DNA of 64,000 nucleotides from Rhopalosiphum padi (taxonomy: Eukaryota; Arthropoda; Insecta; Hemiptera; Aphididae), in contig NC_083597.1 of the NCBI RefSeq assembly GCF_020882245.1, positions 32,962,652 through 33,026,651 on the forward strand, in the 5' to 3' direction. Under the pieces are notes generated by a model. That model did not search any database and was not told the origin of the DNA. It was given only the letters and a program-made list of their open reading frames with translations. How positions within the stretch are numbered: the first letter of the stretch is position 1; every line of letters starts with the position of its first letter. Shown here piece by piece: positions 39,301 to 53,245 of the stretch. Made by a program: the position numbers and the translations under genes.

Positions 39301-42300
39301 TATCTTATAGTCATGATTGGAGGCCACTGAGGTTGAATGCCTCGTGGCTTTGACAACCAAATCATTTGTCGTATGCACACGATTATTATATGTATAGTTT
39401 ATTCGCTAGTTTAAAAACGAAATTTTCCCCGCGATAAATAATTGGACGTTTACGACGTCGTCTCCTTTTCGAAAATGTAATATTCTCTGCAAAACCTTTG
39501 ATACTCACATTTTAACAAATAACAATACGGTTATAATATAACAACTGCACAACAATACCCAACATTTGTTTACGATCAACCGTTCTTTTTATCCGTTCCG
39601 GAAATATTATTCAGGAATATACACAGGTATACACGATATAATATCTGTATAATATGTCGTGTGTATATAAGGTATTATCGTATAGAATAGAAACACAATC
39701 GGAATGTTCATTACCCTCAAGAGTAATCATAAATCATAACGTAATCAATTGTTCTACGAGCGTTATAATTGTTTCGAAGTTTGATTGATGGACTTGTGAT
39801 ATTGAACTCTTCGGAACACACGGTGCGGCGGCGGTGGCGCGGATTGACATCCCCCGGCAAACGGCGCTGGCGCGTTACATACCTACCTATAGCAACGGCG
39901 ACGAAGGTATAATATAATACACGAACCGGTGCAAAACAAATACACGTCGAGGGCCGCCGCCGCCTTGTGTGGGACGAATGAATTTGGGAAAACATAAAGG
40001 CGCCAGTGCAATAATTAAACGTTAACGATGTATAGGCTATATGCTTGCGCGTCTATTTACGTATTATACGCACACACACACACCGACATATTATACACAG
40101 GTCGATGATTTGTTTCGCTTCAGGAGGCCTCAAAATGTCCTTTTCATCCAGACACCCGAATCATTAAACAAAAACAATATTAGTCTTGTACGATACGTGT
40201 ATTATTATCTATATACACATTACATAATATAATATATATATACGTATGCATTTTACCAATAATACCTACGTATACACATGCAGACGATATACCTTGAGAG
40301 AGCGGGGGATCCCGTCATCACAGAGATATCTGAAACGATTTTTATTATTATTAACCGCGACCAGGGCGACTCAGATCGATCACATAAATAGGTATACGAA
40401 TCTATATTATACTTTTTAACGTTCTGGAGACTCTATTATATTTCGGATAATATGTTTGTGTGGTATTATGCGGCATGACAGGGCGGGCCACAGTGTTTTC
40501 CCGTTTTCCCATAACGTTAACGCAAGAAAACGGGTGCTACACGCGACCGAATAAAAGATCCATTGCTCCGTCCGTGGGTACAATATAATGTACGAACGAT
40601 TCGAAAATATTTTAAGCAGATGATTCGCCCCGTCTCTTCGAAACAAAACTCGTGAGTCGCGTGTCTCAGGGTGTACCTATTATTATATAAGTAATGCGTT
40701 TACCGAAAAATGCTTTCGTATTTACAATTATTGTTATATATTGCGCACACGTCGCCGGCCGGGCGTTTCCTTTTTTCAATATTATAATGACGCACTGCGG
40801 TCCGTACGGAAATACGAGTTTAGGTGTACGTTGTTATTGTGTTTGCGATCCGGCGAAGGGGGCCGAACTGAAGTTTATTGATGTCATCCGACAACGGCAA
40901 TAAGAACAAGCGATATCGTTATTTCCGTGTACGACTTGTTGCCGTTGCACACAAGGCGTGTGAGTCGTGTGATCGCCGACGACGCACGGTTGAGACCCAC
41001 TGCAGGGGCCGTACCCGGCCCCGTGATGATAAATGATTACAGAGAGATAGATCGTACGTATAAGACCTGCTGCGGCGCCGCGTGGTTCGTGAAGAAGCGA
41101 CCGCGGCGAACACAACAACAAATATTGTACTTTTCCATTTCGGGGCGGCGTCGGCGTCGGTCATTAACCACTCGGCCGAAATTAACTCGACCGCGATGAC
41201 ACATTGTAATTATCAAACGCACGGACATAATAATATTAATATGTGTGTGTATACGGAATGGGGGACGACTTGCTCGTGTAATGCTGAACGGGTCAAAACG
41301 AAAACGACAGTCGGACAGGAGAAAAATCGGATTTTTAGTCGGACGCGCGGTGTCGTCCCGCGGGTGTATCGCCGTCGCTATACAGCCCACCACTGTTAGA
41401 CTACGCTTATACCGCATATAATACACGTTATGATGTATAAATGTTTATAGGTTCACGATATTGTTGTTATTACTATATAATCGATTTCCGTCGGTATACC
41501 GATAATTGTCCGACCGACAAACGGTGATTGGATATTTCCGTCGCGTATATACATACTGGCACACTGGCTCTGTCTATATACGTACCAACAGTAATTATTA
41601 TTAACTAATACATAATAATGTATAATGTAATATATGTTATATGCATAATATTAGTACCTATACAATCTGTCGTCTGCGTTAAATTGTTCACGTGTTGTGC
41701 GTAGGCGCCGGTTATTGAAAATATCACTTGTGACTGAACCGCGACTTTATCTCGGTCTACAGGTCACAAGTTTTCCACTTTGTACACAGTGCGGTTGCAG
41801 TATTCCTGGAGTTTATGTCTACGTCTTCTTTATCATTTTTTGTCGGTCCTGGAGCGTAATACGGGTCAACTTTAAAAAAAAAATGTTTGCGGTATAGGAT
41901 CGAACTACTTAGAGAGAGATAGAGTGACGCGCGGTGATTATACTGCCACCTGTATAGTGTTTGGTTGTTATCAGTATGCGTATGTGTGAATTTAATGTAC
42001 TCAAGACGTACGATGAACTTGTTTTTCCCAAAGAAAAACGGAATGGCTGTTTGATTATTAAAAAATGAAATTTAAAAAAAAAACACGTTATTAAAAACGT
42101 TCACCGTGGAAAATGCGATACGTGCGGCGCGCATATCCGACACATTATAATAACATGTACATTATAGTATTATTGTATACTGATACAAATAATATGAAAC
42201 ACACAATACACACGCTTGTTGTATCTATATGTGCGCGTGTGTATATACAGTAGTCGCGGTATCCATACGAAATTATGATATTATACTTAACGGTTGTAAG

Positions 42301-43489
42301 AATATATTATATTTATTTTATATTATATTATTATAGTCGAAGGTACATGTGCGGTTGGACCGTACCATATATAAAATATAAAATATGTAAATATTATTAC
42401 TGTTTTTATTGACGCGGGCGGGGGTTTTGGTTAAAATAAGAAACATTTTTTTTTCGTATATATATTTACGATGGAGATCGACGTTTCGGTCCGGAAAATC
42501 GACATCGGGTCGGGCGCAAAAAAACACACGCAGATCCGTCCATTCGTTTGCATGTGTACACCGAAAACGATATTAAAAATATATATGCATAATATAATAT
42601 ACTTACGATATACACACGGCTAAATATACCTATACGCGTAATGTATGTAAACGAGATACCCGAGCCATACATAACTCGGTCTGACAGGTGTAACGATACG
42701 TTTTAATAATATACAGTTTAATATTATATTATATTATCATGTGATATAATGTTATAGTCGCAAACATACCGCGATGAGTATATGGCATATGCGTATGAGT
42801 ATAGGTATATTTATGGGTTTTTATTGCGTCGATTCCGCACATAACCGGCAGTTGTACATATAATACGCAACATATACTTGTGCATATATTTCGTTGTACA
42901 TGCGCTCTTAAGGTTTGATTTTTTTCGAATGCTCATTTCGGCCGGAACGAAATGACATTATTACGTCTCGTCGACTGATCGGACTATGGAGCGATGTACA
43001 AATTTCAAATAGTATCGTGTTCATTATGAATCGCGAGATCATTATTATTGAGCCGAACGATTTAACCCGGGCCAGTGTGTTATACAAATTAATATATTAA
43101 TCATTGAGAATACAAATTCATATGATTTTTATAGTTTTCGCCATCGTCGCTTATTCTCTCGCACAAACAGTATTTTTTCCGAAACGACCCAAAAACTGTC
43201 AAATAATAATCATTTGTACACATGCTCACAACTATTGGTTTCATTGGCAATCATATAATTGTTATTAAAAAAAAGTATATATATCATATTATATTATAAT
43301 AGTTATAGATTGCGCGTAAAGCGACAATTGTTATAGGACAAAACGTCATCAATCGATCACGCGTCGATCGATCTCGATAAATCTGAAAATGCAAAAAATT
43401 GTATACACATTTAAAAAAATCTTTTTTTTTTATTTTGGTTTTTTTCACCCGTTTGTTTCATTGTCGCCGGCACTACCATACGCACACAT

Positions 43490-43860
43490 CTGCCGCTGAC
43501 CTTTGAGACCAATATTCACTCTCCCCTATACATAATATCATTCCGTTTTAATAGGCGTTCGACGCCCATGACCTTTGCCACTCCACAATGATATACCTTG
43601 ACAGTATTCGGTAAACCGTGACTTTTTATTTTTTACGTTATTATTTTTACCCACCATTGAATAATATATGATATTATTGTTCATACTACTTTTTTCCTTC
43701 CTTTTTTGCCTGCCTATTTTTTTTTTAAACAGAATAATGGTGTTTATTGCGTTTTATTGACGTCTCGATGTCGCACGATCTAAATCCGCCTAGTCATTTC
43801 GGGGATTTGATTAACGACCCGCGGTGACTTCGAACAGGGACCGTTATAATATGCGTGATA
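43490..43860 (+). promoter_or_regulatory. Candidate cis-regulatory patch with nuclear-receptor half-sites
   Basis: TGACCTTT occurs at 43497-43504 and 43569-43576 (AAAGGTCA on the other strand, a nuclear-receptor half-site). A TCAAGGTAT-like FTZ-F1-type site follows on the minus strand at about 43593-43601. Homeodomain-like words (TTTTATTGAC near 43752, GATTTGATTAACG near 43804) lie just after. The patch is GC-richer than its flanks and lies about 380-750 bases upstream of the candidate dac microexon. Motif matches are by eye; function is inferred. Confidence 0.3.
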
Positions 43861-44235
43861 TATAATATTATTATATGTGTGTATATGTATTATGTGCAAA
43901 TGTCGTCGATACTTCCTAATTCGCTCGTATCATATATCCCTTGCCTCATATATACACACTTGGTACATCGTCGTCATCGCCACTAGTAAAATAATAATAA
44001 CAATACACGTGCACGCAAGAAATTCAATATAGTTTAACTAAGTGTGTCGGAAGAAAAACTGATCGTAAATAGAGAACCAATTTTTTTACCAATACAATAT
44101 TTTAAACAACCTGCAACACTGTTAAACTATATCGAATTTCGGGTTTGCCTGTACTTTGTTTTTTTTTATCTATTTTTTTTTAACCAATTATTTATGCACT
44201 TTAGTTAAACTATATATTTGGTTTCTTGTTTGCAG

Positions 44236-44265
44236 GTGCATGATGTCGCACAAGCCGACTGACAG
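44236..44265 (+). CDS. dac: Candidate dac microexon (30 nt, cassette)
   Basis: Thirty bases are flanked by a good 3' splice site (TTTCTTGTTTGCAG, ending 44235) and a good 5' splice site (CAG|GTAGG, starting 44266). The length is a multiple of three and both ends fit phase 2, the phase of the donor after dac exon 1. Spliced to that exon it completes the codon as Arg and adds CMMSHKPTD plus two bases (AG) of the next codon, at the end of the DACHbox-N domain, and keeps the frame whether included or skipped. It is about 53% GC inside T-rich flanks. As with exon 1, intron retention would read AGG TAG. I do not recall for certain whether other insects include a matching insert, so it may be a chance pair of splice sites. 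RNA support is needed. Confidence 0.48.
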
Positions 44266-47200
44266 GTAGGCAACGATTTGGATCATATTATTATAATGTT
44301 ATTTGCATGCACACACACATATATACATACAACACGAATCGGGTAAGAAGTTTTCACGTGCTAAATATATAATAGGCGCCGTCGACGGAGTGGAGAAGGC
44401 TTCAGGTTATGGGCGATACAACGTCTGGAGGAGAAAAATCGTTATTGGGGCTTATAATTAAAAAAAAAAAAATAAATAAATAAAATAAAATATATCCTAT
44501 CCCGCGGGGGTGGAAAGAGCAGCAAAATCTGAATCCGAACAAGAGATGGAAACATTTACACATTTTTTCGTTATTAAACGTCCGCATTTGTTTCTCGTGT
44601 CGGGTTTAAATTAACTCTTCTCCTTCCCATTCCCCTAACAGATGAAGCCCCTTCATTATTTAATAAGGTTATAAACGCAAAGAAAAATATCCTTCTTTTT
44701 TTCCCGCTCCCTTGTTTAATTAATTACGCGTCCGTTCTTCCGGCATTTACTTTTTTTTATCTGAAGAATTTGATTTTTTTTTTTTTGCCTGTCGGATCAA
44801 ATCTGTAATTTATTTTTGTCAGGTCGATTTCGATTTTTTTTTGTCTGTAAGATTTATTCAAAACGCTTAATCGGATTTATCATTCAAAAGACGTTTTGAC
44901 AAGCCACGTTCTTTTTTTCTTTAGGAAATTTCAATAAGTACATACACCGGATGTGGCAGTCGAATTTTTATATATAGATTGTTTTTATTACGTTATCCAT
45001 AAAGTGTAATAATGTGGAATAAATAACGAAAACGGTCATTTTTATGTATAAGCGTTTCTCGAAAATATAATACTGTGACAATTTGACCGGAACTATAGAA
45101 GTTTTTTGCGTCGTTTAAAAAAAAAATCATATATAAATATAATATAATAACAGTACCTAATATCTAGGTATAGATAGATTTTATATATATACATATAAGC
45201 GCGAAATGACCATCGGCCGTTTCGTGCATGCGGATGGAAAAATGTGAATTTTTTTTCCCCACATAATTTCGCACCTTATAGCTCTGACCCCCGCGGCGGC
45301 TATCGGAGTGTTATTGTGGCAAAAAAAAAAGGGACCGGTCGAAAGTTCAACAGACAGTAAACGATTGGAAATGAAAAAAAAGTAACAATAATAATAACGG
45401 GGAAAAACATGTAATGACAACGAGAACGACAGACGATGACGGCGGTGGCGGCAACAACAACAGCGAGACACAAACGCGAGTTCTGGTCACCGCGCGTGTG
45501 TGATCCTCTTACGTTTCACGGTCCGAATGGCGCGGACCATCGGCGATTTTGTGTTCACACATTAGGCGCGAATCCCCCACGCTCGCACACAGCCGGCTGT
45601 CGTTACCGTTGTCGTCGCCGTCGCGTGATTGTGCAGTATCGGTGTCAACGTGAAAAAAAAATAAATAAAAGAGAAAAAAAGGCGAACCCGAAACGACACT
45701 TAAACACCGCTGTCGCAATGGGTTCGGGACACCATGAAATTCGGAATATGTATAACACGCACTCATACACCCGCACACGGCTAGAACACGGGGAGCGAAA
45801 TTTGTGTAATAATATATATAACACAAATGCAGACAAAAAGAAAAACCAGATGTCTTCTCGTAAACCGAAAATAATGTATAATAATATGTTCTCTTACGCC
45901 TTTTCGAGCACATACACACATTTACCGCACTATACTCCATCATACACTTTTTACTACCTACCTAATACTATACGCTGTACTAATGGCTTAGGTGTGAGTG
46001 TTATTCCATTTCGTCGGCGTACCCTGCTCGGTATAATGCGAAGCGGCAGACCCGTATTTTCTACAGTAAACGACCAGAATCATAATAATATGTGCTCTTG
46101 ACAATCGTACTCGACAATCCGCGAGTGACACGATATATAATATTATAACGACGGTAATAATAATAGGCATATAATGGACGAGCGTACACACACGAACGCC
46201 CAGTGACTGACGGTCCGAGGGGGTGCGGGGTAACATATATATATTATTATATAATCCGTGGGTGCGAGGGAAAAAGCGTTTCATCGTCGTCGTCGTTCGA
46301 CCTGCAGACATACGAATGCAATATAACGACCCTGTAATCCTCCGCAGTGTCTCGTCCGAGATGAAAACGATATCGCCGCGACGGATTGAGAAAAAATAAC
46401 ACTCTCTGGATGGTGCGCTCGTTTTCGGAGCGCGAGGACAGATGGCCTGCGGGTGCTCGCATATAGGTAGGTACACCAATACACAATATGCACACGCACG
46501 CATCACGGACGAGTTGATATTATAATGTGTATCCACGAGAGAATTCTTTAGACGTTAGTGAGTGAGTGTTGGTATTCTTTTCGTTTTTCACGCTTGGCAA
46601 ATTGGTGTAGATTTCGGTGTGACACGCATACCGGCGGCCGTTTGAAAGAAGAAAAAAACACGAGCATTGCCATATTACCGGATTCAAAAGCGTTTACGAT
46701 ATGATCAATATGGTGATGATGATGTTGTAGTAGTAATATATTATACTATAAGGTGGTCAGATTTAAATATTCAAAACACGCGACTTTATAGTTATAAGTA
46801 TTGTGTTTTATATCCATATATATTTATATATATATGTGTGTATGACGTATTGAGTATATTGCATAGACCGATACACCTCTGAACGAATTTTTTCTACTAA
46901 AGCCCACTGAATTTTGGCTACATATTTCTTTTTGAAAATGTGAGGATATTTTACTGTATAGTTTTATATATCTTTTATAATATGAGGTCTCTAGATAATA
47001 ATTCAGAAATCGAAAAGCGAATAGCCACCACGATGTTTTGACCCGCTGAGTGTAGTGTTGTGGAGTCCCACGAACCATTGACGCATAGTTGCTCGCCCCG
47101 TACTCTCCTCACTGAGGTCCACGATGCATATCGTTTAACAATAATTATAAAATAGTAATATATTAGACGAGTGATTTTAAACGCCTCGCGAATTGTTTTA

Positions 47201-48999
47201 TAATATTATCTTATCGACACCGGACACAGAACCAGATTGGCGTAGGTCGCCGCCACCTTCAATACATAATAACACACAATGAATCGGATTACGACTGAGA
47301 GGAAATTGTTATCGACAGGGTTTTAATTGTCTGCTGTAGTAGTAGTTGTAGTTGTTGTTGTGTGGTATAGGTACCACTGACATTTACTTGTTGTCTGGAA
47401 TTTTAATTAGTCGCGGCCGCCGTCATTTATACGCTTTTTCTCACCGTATTTTTTTTTTATTTATTAAATATTCTAATCGTTCTGTAAAAGGTAGCTGTAG
47501 TATGATTATTATCCACATCGTTATACAAAGCTTACGTACACCATTTCACTAGGTCGTATAATATATTTTATAATGTAGATATGTAACACTTCCATGCTGT
47601 AGGGCGATATAAAAATCATGTTTAGGAAAACTGTGAATATAATATTATCATTGTACGATTCTTGTGAAATCTATATAATATTGTTACACACTTGCACGTG
47701 ACAATCTGTAGCGTACACGTTTTTTTCTTTTTAATCGAAACAATGCGTAGTAATAATTTATAAATACACAAACGGGCGCCGAGTATATAGGGAAAAAATT
47801 AACATCACGAAATCACGTCGTCGATCTCTCCGCCATATCATAATATTATATATATGTTTTGGTCTCGTCTTCGGCATCGCGTCATTTCACGGTGTGGCCC
47901 ATTGTGTTTAACCTTTACCGGTCAATACCTATACATAATCGATTATTCTTCTAGTCGTCACCCCGCAGTCACCCGGTGCATGTTTGATATATTATTGTTG
48001 TTGTTATATTTATGTATCATTTTTTCTCCTATCCATTACATTGAGTAAAAAAAAAAATAAAAATACAAAATTACAAAATAAATAGTGTCGCCGTCGTCGT
48101 CGCTTGAATAGATTCAAGCCGAAAACCAATTGTCCGGCGGCGAATTTTCCCGTTGGTCCAATCATTATTGGGTTCAATTGTGCGTGTGTATGTGTGTGTG
48201 TGTAGCCACAAACGATTCGATCTCCTTTATCACCTCTGCTATGCGTTGTCTTTTTTGTCTATTTTTTTATTATTATTATTATTCTCGTTGTATCACCTCT
48301 TCCGTTTGATTCGCTCTTTTTCGAATATTTTTATTAATAGGTAGTAATAATAATAATAATAATGCCGAAAAAATCACCGCGACAATAATAATATGTATTA
48401 TAATGGCCGGCGAAACGATCACGTACCCGAATACGTGTCGCGCATTGTCTTCTCGTCGTCGAATACGCGCACACAAACACACAGATGGCCTCGTTCGCGC
48501 GACTCCATACCTTATTTATAATCATTATTTATATACATATTATACTTTTTTCTCTCAATTTGTTCTGTCGTCGTAGTCGCCGCCTATTATTGTTCGCTGA
48601 CCAATTGTTTAACGAAATCGATGCGCTCATTTGTTATGTCGTTTGTCGATACGTTTTTTTTACCCTCCGAACCGGCTTTCTCACTAAACCGCGGTTACCT
48701 TACCACTGACCCCATATTGCGGTCATATCATATACTCATAAGCACATAAAGGTACACACCCAGTACTATATATATAGTACATTTCGTCGGGCAGACGAGA
48801 GTATATTAAAAAGTTATCAGCACGATATAATATATTCATATAGTATACTTAATATAGTAATATTATACATTACAAACAGTCATAGGAGTATCATAATTAT
48901 ACATAGTTATATTCAACACATTATTTCAATATTTATTTCTTGCTGATGCCACAGTGGTTTTGTACTTTTTTCTCGCCTCGTTGAGCCCCCTTTGCACTA

Positions 49000-49400
49000 A
49001 AAGCCGGCGAAACCGAAATTTCATTAACGTCATTTTAAGGTGAATTTATGTCGTAATTTCGGTTGGCATATACACTCTCCTCTCTGGTTTTACACTCGCA
49101 CCCATCACCTCCAACCACCGCCGCCGAAGCCACGGGACAATGGATGTGCGCCGTTGCTAATTCTTTGCAACACCCTCCACCGACGGCAAAAGAGAGTTTT
49201 TCCGGACGGCAAAAGACGAGAACGAACGCGGGCAATGATTTACACGCCACATCGCCCAGAGAATAATATTACACGGTGCAATAATTATTGTTTTCGTTAG
49301 CATAAAGGCTTTACAACGAAAACGATTCGAAGGATTAAGTTTTAATTAAAACACAACCGTTTTATACCACCACCACCACCTCCGCGGCCGCCGACAAACT
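49000..49400 (+). other. CpG-richer candidate conserved noncoding patch
   Basis: GC-rich sequence with TTTCATTAACGTCATTTTAA near 49019-49037 (CRE-like ACGTCA next to ATTA) and a (CCACCA)-type run near 49368-49382. The minus frame 49035-49250 and the plus frames of 67-86 codons have no recognisable product. Regulatory function is a guess from composition. Confidence 0.2.
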
Positions 49401-50739
49401 TTTCGCTCTTTTCTATTGTTGTTATGACATAATATGTTTTTAAGTTATGTGTACACGCCGCCGCAAAGCAGTCGGAATCGAATGGGCGCATCTTTAAGAG
49501 GGGCCACTGCGACCGCCACGAATTCCTTTGAGCAGTGTATACACATGTAAACGCATATTATAATATATGTATTGTTATACCTATACGTCGATTCAATAAT
49601 AATATACATGATAATACAATACATACTTTGTATTTTTTTTTTGGACGTGGTACGGGAAGAAATGTATATAATAAAAATAAAAAAGTAAGGTAATAAAAAA
49701 ATGCAATAAGAAGGATTAGCTCTATAAACAGCGCGCTTTCGCATAAAAAGTAATGAAAAAACATGACGTCGGTATAAACAATTTAGTTTGAACAAATAAG
49801 GGAGGTCCGCCGTAACTGCATCGTGGATATAAATATTACGAAATAGTTTGATTACGATTCATTGGAAACGAAATTTTCTCTACCTGTCCCCTCTCCGCTA
49901 TATTCGTAAAATATAATTTTGTATCCAATACTATTATATACCATTGAACACACAATACACGTTTGTGACAAATTATACCGTTTAGAGTAAAATTTAGAGT
50001 ATGGGTCCATGGGACAGGCACCTTCCATAATATTATAATACCTTTATAGGTGTTTATTGTAAAAATATCGGTAGGAGACTTATATTCGAATATTAGGTAT
50101 CCAGGAAAAGATTTATTTTGATTGTGGAAAAATTAACCGTAAATGAGAGTTTGATTATGTTTCTAAGTGGTTATTTTTATTAATGATTGATGGCTTCTAA
50201 TAACTGTAGTACATTATTAAAGCGTTGATGGCAAATGCCGAGCTGGCTGCTATATGTCATTTTAATAATAAATAAAATTTGGACAGAGCCATAAAGTGTT
50301 TAGTCTGTTTGTTTTTTACTGGTTATTTCTATATTGTGTAATTTTTATGGGTATTGGATGTATATATAACGATGCTTTTACACTATCGTAGTACGTGTGT
50401 AATAATTCAATTTGCGCGCAGTTAATGTTTCGAAATGCAAAGCAATTTAATTATTTTTTTACATACGGTCAAAACGGAAATGTAGTTATATATAATATGA
50501 TCACGATGCATATATGGTAAATCTACGTAGATGATACTTGTATATTCGTATAGACTAAATCGCGATGCGCACATAGATATATACGCAATACGTTTTAATA
50601 CGTTTTAGTCGAATATCACATATTTGCTGTGTGTGGTATAAATGGTAATTATATTTAAACGATTCGACGCATCATTATTATAATATTATATTGTGTACAT
50701 TATAGTATAGCTATACATATTTTATACACATATTTATGG

Positions 50740-51230
50740 TTATTAACGCCATGCGATTTATCTCATTTGAGGGCGGTGCAACTACAGGCCGTCTAGCGAT
50801 TTCTTTCGATGTGTCCGTATATACCTATTATATAATTATTATCCTATCACCGGAAAATACATATTATTATTATACGTTTGATTTTTATGCGTAATTTAAT
50901 TTTACTCGTTGACATTTCACTTTATATGAATGCAATCGTAAACATTTATCGCATAATAATGTATAGAGTAGACGCACTGCAGCATTGATTAATGAACGGT
51001 TTCGTGTTACCTATAAGTGCCATAGGATTTTATTAAAGCCGTCAACGATGAATATTATTATCAGAAGCGCGCACAGTCGCAATAAAACCACTAATAAACG
51101 TCAAATCGTCAACGTTTTGTATCTGAATATAAATAATATGTTATAAAGTAAACCCTCCTCGGTCGTCTATAAAGTATTAAATAAACCATTGCCGTTCGAG
51201 CGTAAAATCATTGCATAAAATATTATTACA
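50740..51230 (+). promoter_or_regulatory. Candidate enhancer with clustered homeodomain-like sites
   Basis: A CpG-containing segment without open frames carries many homeobox-type words, including GCGATTTATC (50753-50762), TTTATCGC near 50946, CATTGATTAATGAAC near 50984, TTTTATTAAAG near 51029, GCAATAAAACC near 51080 and AATAAACG near 51093. The density is above that of the flanking sequence by eye. A Hox/Caudal/Abd-B-responsive module of dac is conceivable, but I cannot compute enrichment here. Confidence 0.25.
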
Positions 51231-51786
51231 CACGCGTATTATGTATACGTGTGTATGCAGTGGAAGTTGTTTGAGTCACGATTTAAATGTCAAAACATAT
51301 TATTGGACAAAACGTTATACGTCACTCTTGCGTTTGTGCACGGCCATGTATTTATAAATGTACAAAATGGAATAATTTAAATAGGGTCGGTATATAACTA
51401 TATAAGGTGATTAAGTCCGTGTACAGGCGGCGGCGGTATATTGGTTTTGGACCTTCAATTATTTCTTCCACCTCCACCCCGTCCGACGGCAGGCCAAACA
51501 ATTTGGCCTCCACCCCGCTCGCTCTACACCCTCTGCCTACGGTTTGCGCGCAACAGAACTCTGTAGGCTATACGAACGTACACACACACACACACAAACT
51601 TACAAGAACAACGTTAACCGAAGATGACAGATATATGATTATGAAAGGATGCGAATCGGAAGCAAATACGGAATGAAATTACATATGCGTTTTACGACTA
51701 ATGGAACACAACAAAGGCTCTCCCCATACAACAGTGGATATATACTCTTTCCGCCGCCACTGCGGGACCCTTTTGTACGTGTGTTC

Positions 51787-51818
<32 letters not shown>

Positions 51819-53245
51819 ATGTGTACGAATTAATTGCTAGAGCTTTTAGCGATTCTAAATGTGACGGCCGCGAGAGGGTTCGACGATATCGGGTTTTGTA
51901 TTATCAAATATTATTATACGTGTAGCGTATTACGACCGTCGTGCCATCCATATTCTGTACGTATACCTATATATACCTAACCTGTACACATATTCGCACG
52001 TGTTATACATACACACACAGGTATAATATTATAATAAAACATACATAGTATGTGACGTGCCGCGATCCAAGCGAGTTCCGGTTATTATATCGCTATACCA
52101 CAGTAAAAAAAAATTTTTAAGATAAAAAAAAATGCTCACCAAACAGGCTACTTATAAATAGCATATAACATACGTTTACCATCCAAACATATATAAAGTG
52201 CAGTACCTATATATAAGTAGGTAATACAAATAGGTACCTATACTGATAATCGCAGGTGTGTACGTCCGTGAAATTGTTTTTGGTTTTTTCGTATATTATA
52301 TCTAGTGTATTCGCTCTCATCCTTGTTTGTACCTTGTACACCTATGTACAATATTTTATACTATTATAATATTTTACATGCGCATCATTCGTGTTTTCAC
52401 GCGTATAGAGCCGTATAACTCCACACCGTAATTGTAATTAACAACGGTGTGTTGACCGGACGGAAGCTACAGAAACAATACATAGTATAAATAACCGTAA
52501 ACAACACTCTTGAGGACACGAGGGACCAATTTTTTTTTTTTAATTAATTATTAAAAATCGTTAACTTTTTCACACCCGCACCAGTAGCGTTCGCTTTTGT
52601 TTCACTGTAGTTTTATAGGAAGTAGGTTCTTTTTTATTTTTGTCATACACATGTACTCGAGGGCCACCAGTGTCTCGATGACCGATCAAAAACTGAACGG
52701 CGTATCGATTATTACTAACGTTTTCATCCATGTATAACTAACCCTCACCGGCAGTTAAAAAAAAAAATTAAAAACAAATCAACCGTCGTCCAATATGCTA
52801 CACCTTTAACGGACATTTTCGTTGGCTTATACGTTTATGTTAATATGATAGTATTTTGTCGAGCGTGTGATGCATGGTTTTCAATCAGAAAATATTATTC
52901 ACGGTCAAAATCCCAATGGGGCTCGTGATGTAGTTATATTACATAACGGAGAGTTGTTGCTCGCAGATAACTTCCTCTCAAATATATATATTAAATCCGG
53001 TGTTTAATTATTTTTAAACATTTTTTCAAAGAAAATAAACGTAGTTATAGCTCGGTTTTCTAAAAAAATCTAAAGTTATTAATTTCCATGAAGTATCCAC
53101 GAGCATGATTATTGTTTAATAACCTACAGTGCACGGAAGTGTTAATACTCACTATCTTAGTAAAATCGCCGTAGTAAATTCGCAACAGCCGTGGCCAAGA
53201 GCTGGCTGTACTTAGAGAAATGTGCGAATTCATTGGGGAAATGAA

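Larger units (their letters stand above)
31046..43489 (+). other. dac first intron, distal part
   Basis: About 12.4 kb of intron alternating between AT-rich DNA and CpG-richer patches (32550-33110, 33300-33900, 34860-34880, 36780-36900, 37660-37880, 40380-41420). Long ORFs inside the patches (for example 32619-33047 - and 41037-41426 -) contain translated repeats and no domain. I see no RNA gene. GAGA/CTCTC tracts occur near 33390-33410 and 38730-38760. Confidence 0.65.

Noticed and set aside
45436..46101. 221-codon plus-strand open frame
   Set aside because: It is low-complexity Thr/Tyr/Asn/Arg-rich sequence over CpG-rich intronic DNA, with no domain and competing open frames on the other strand.
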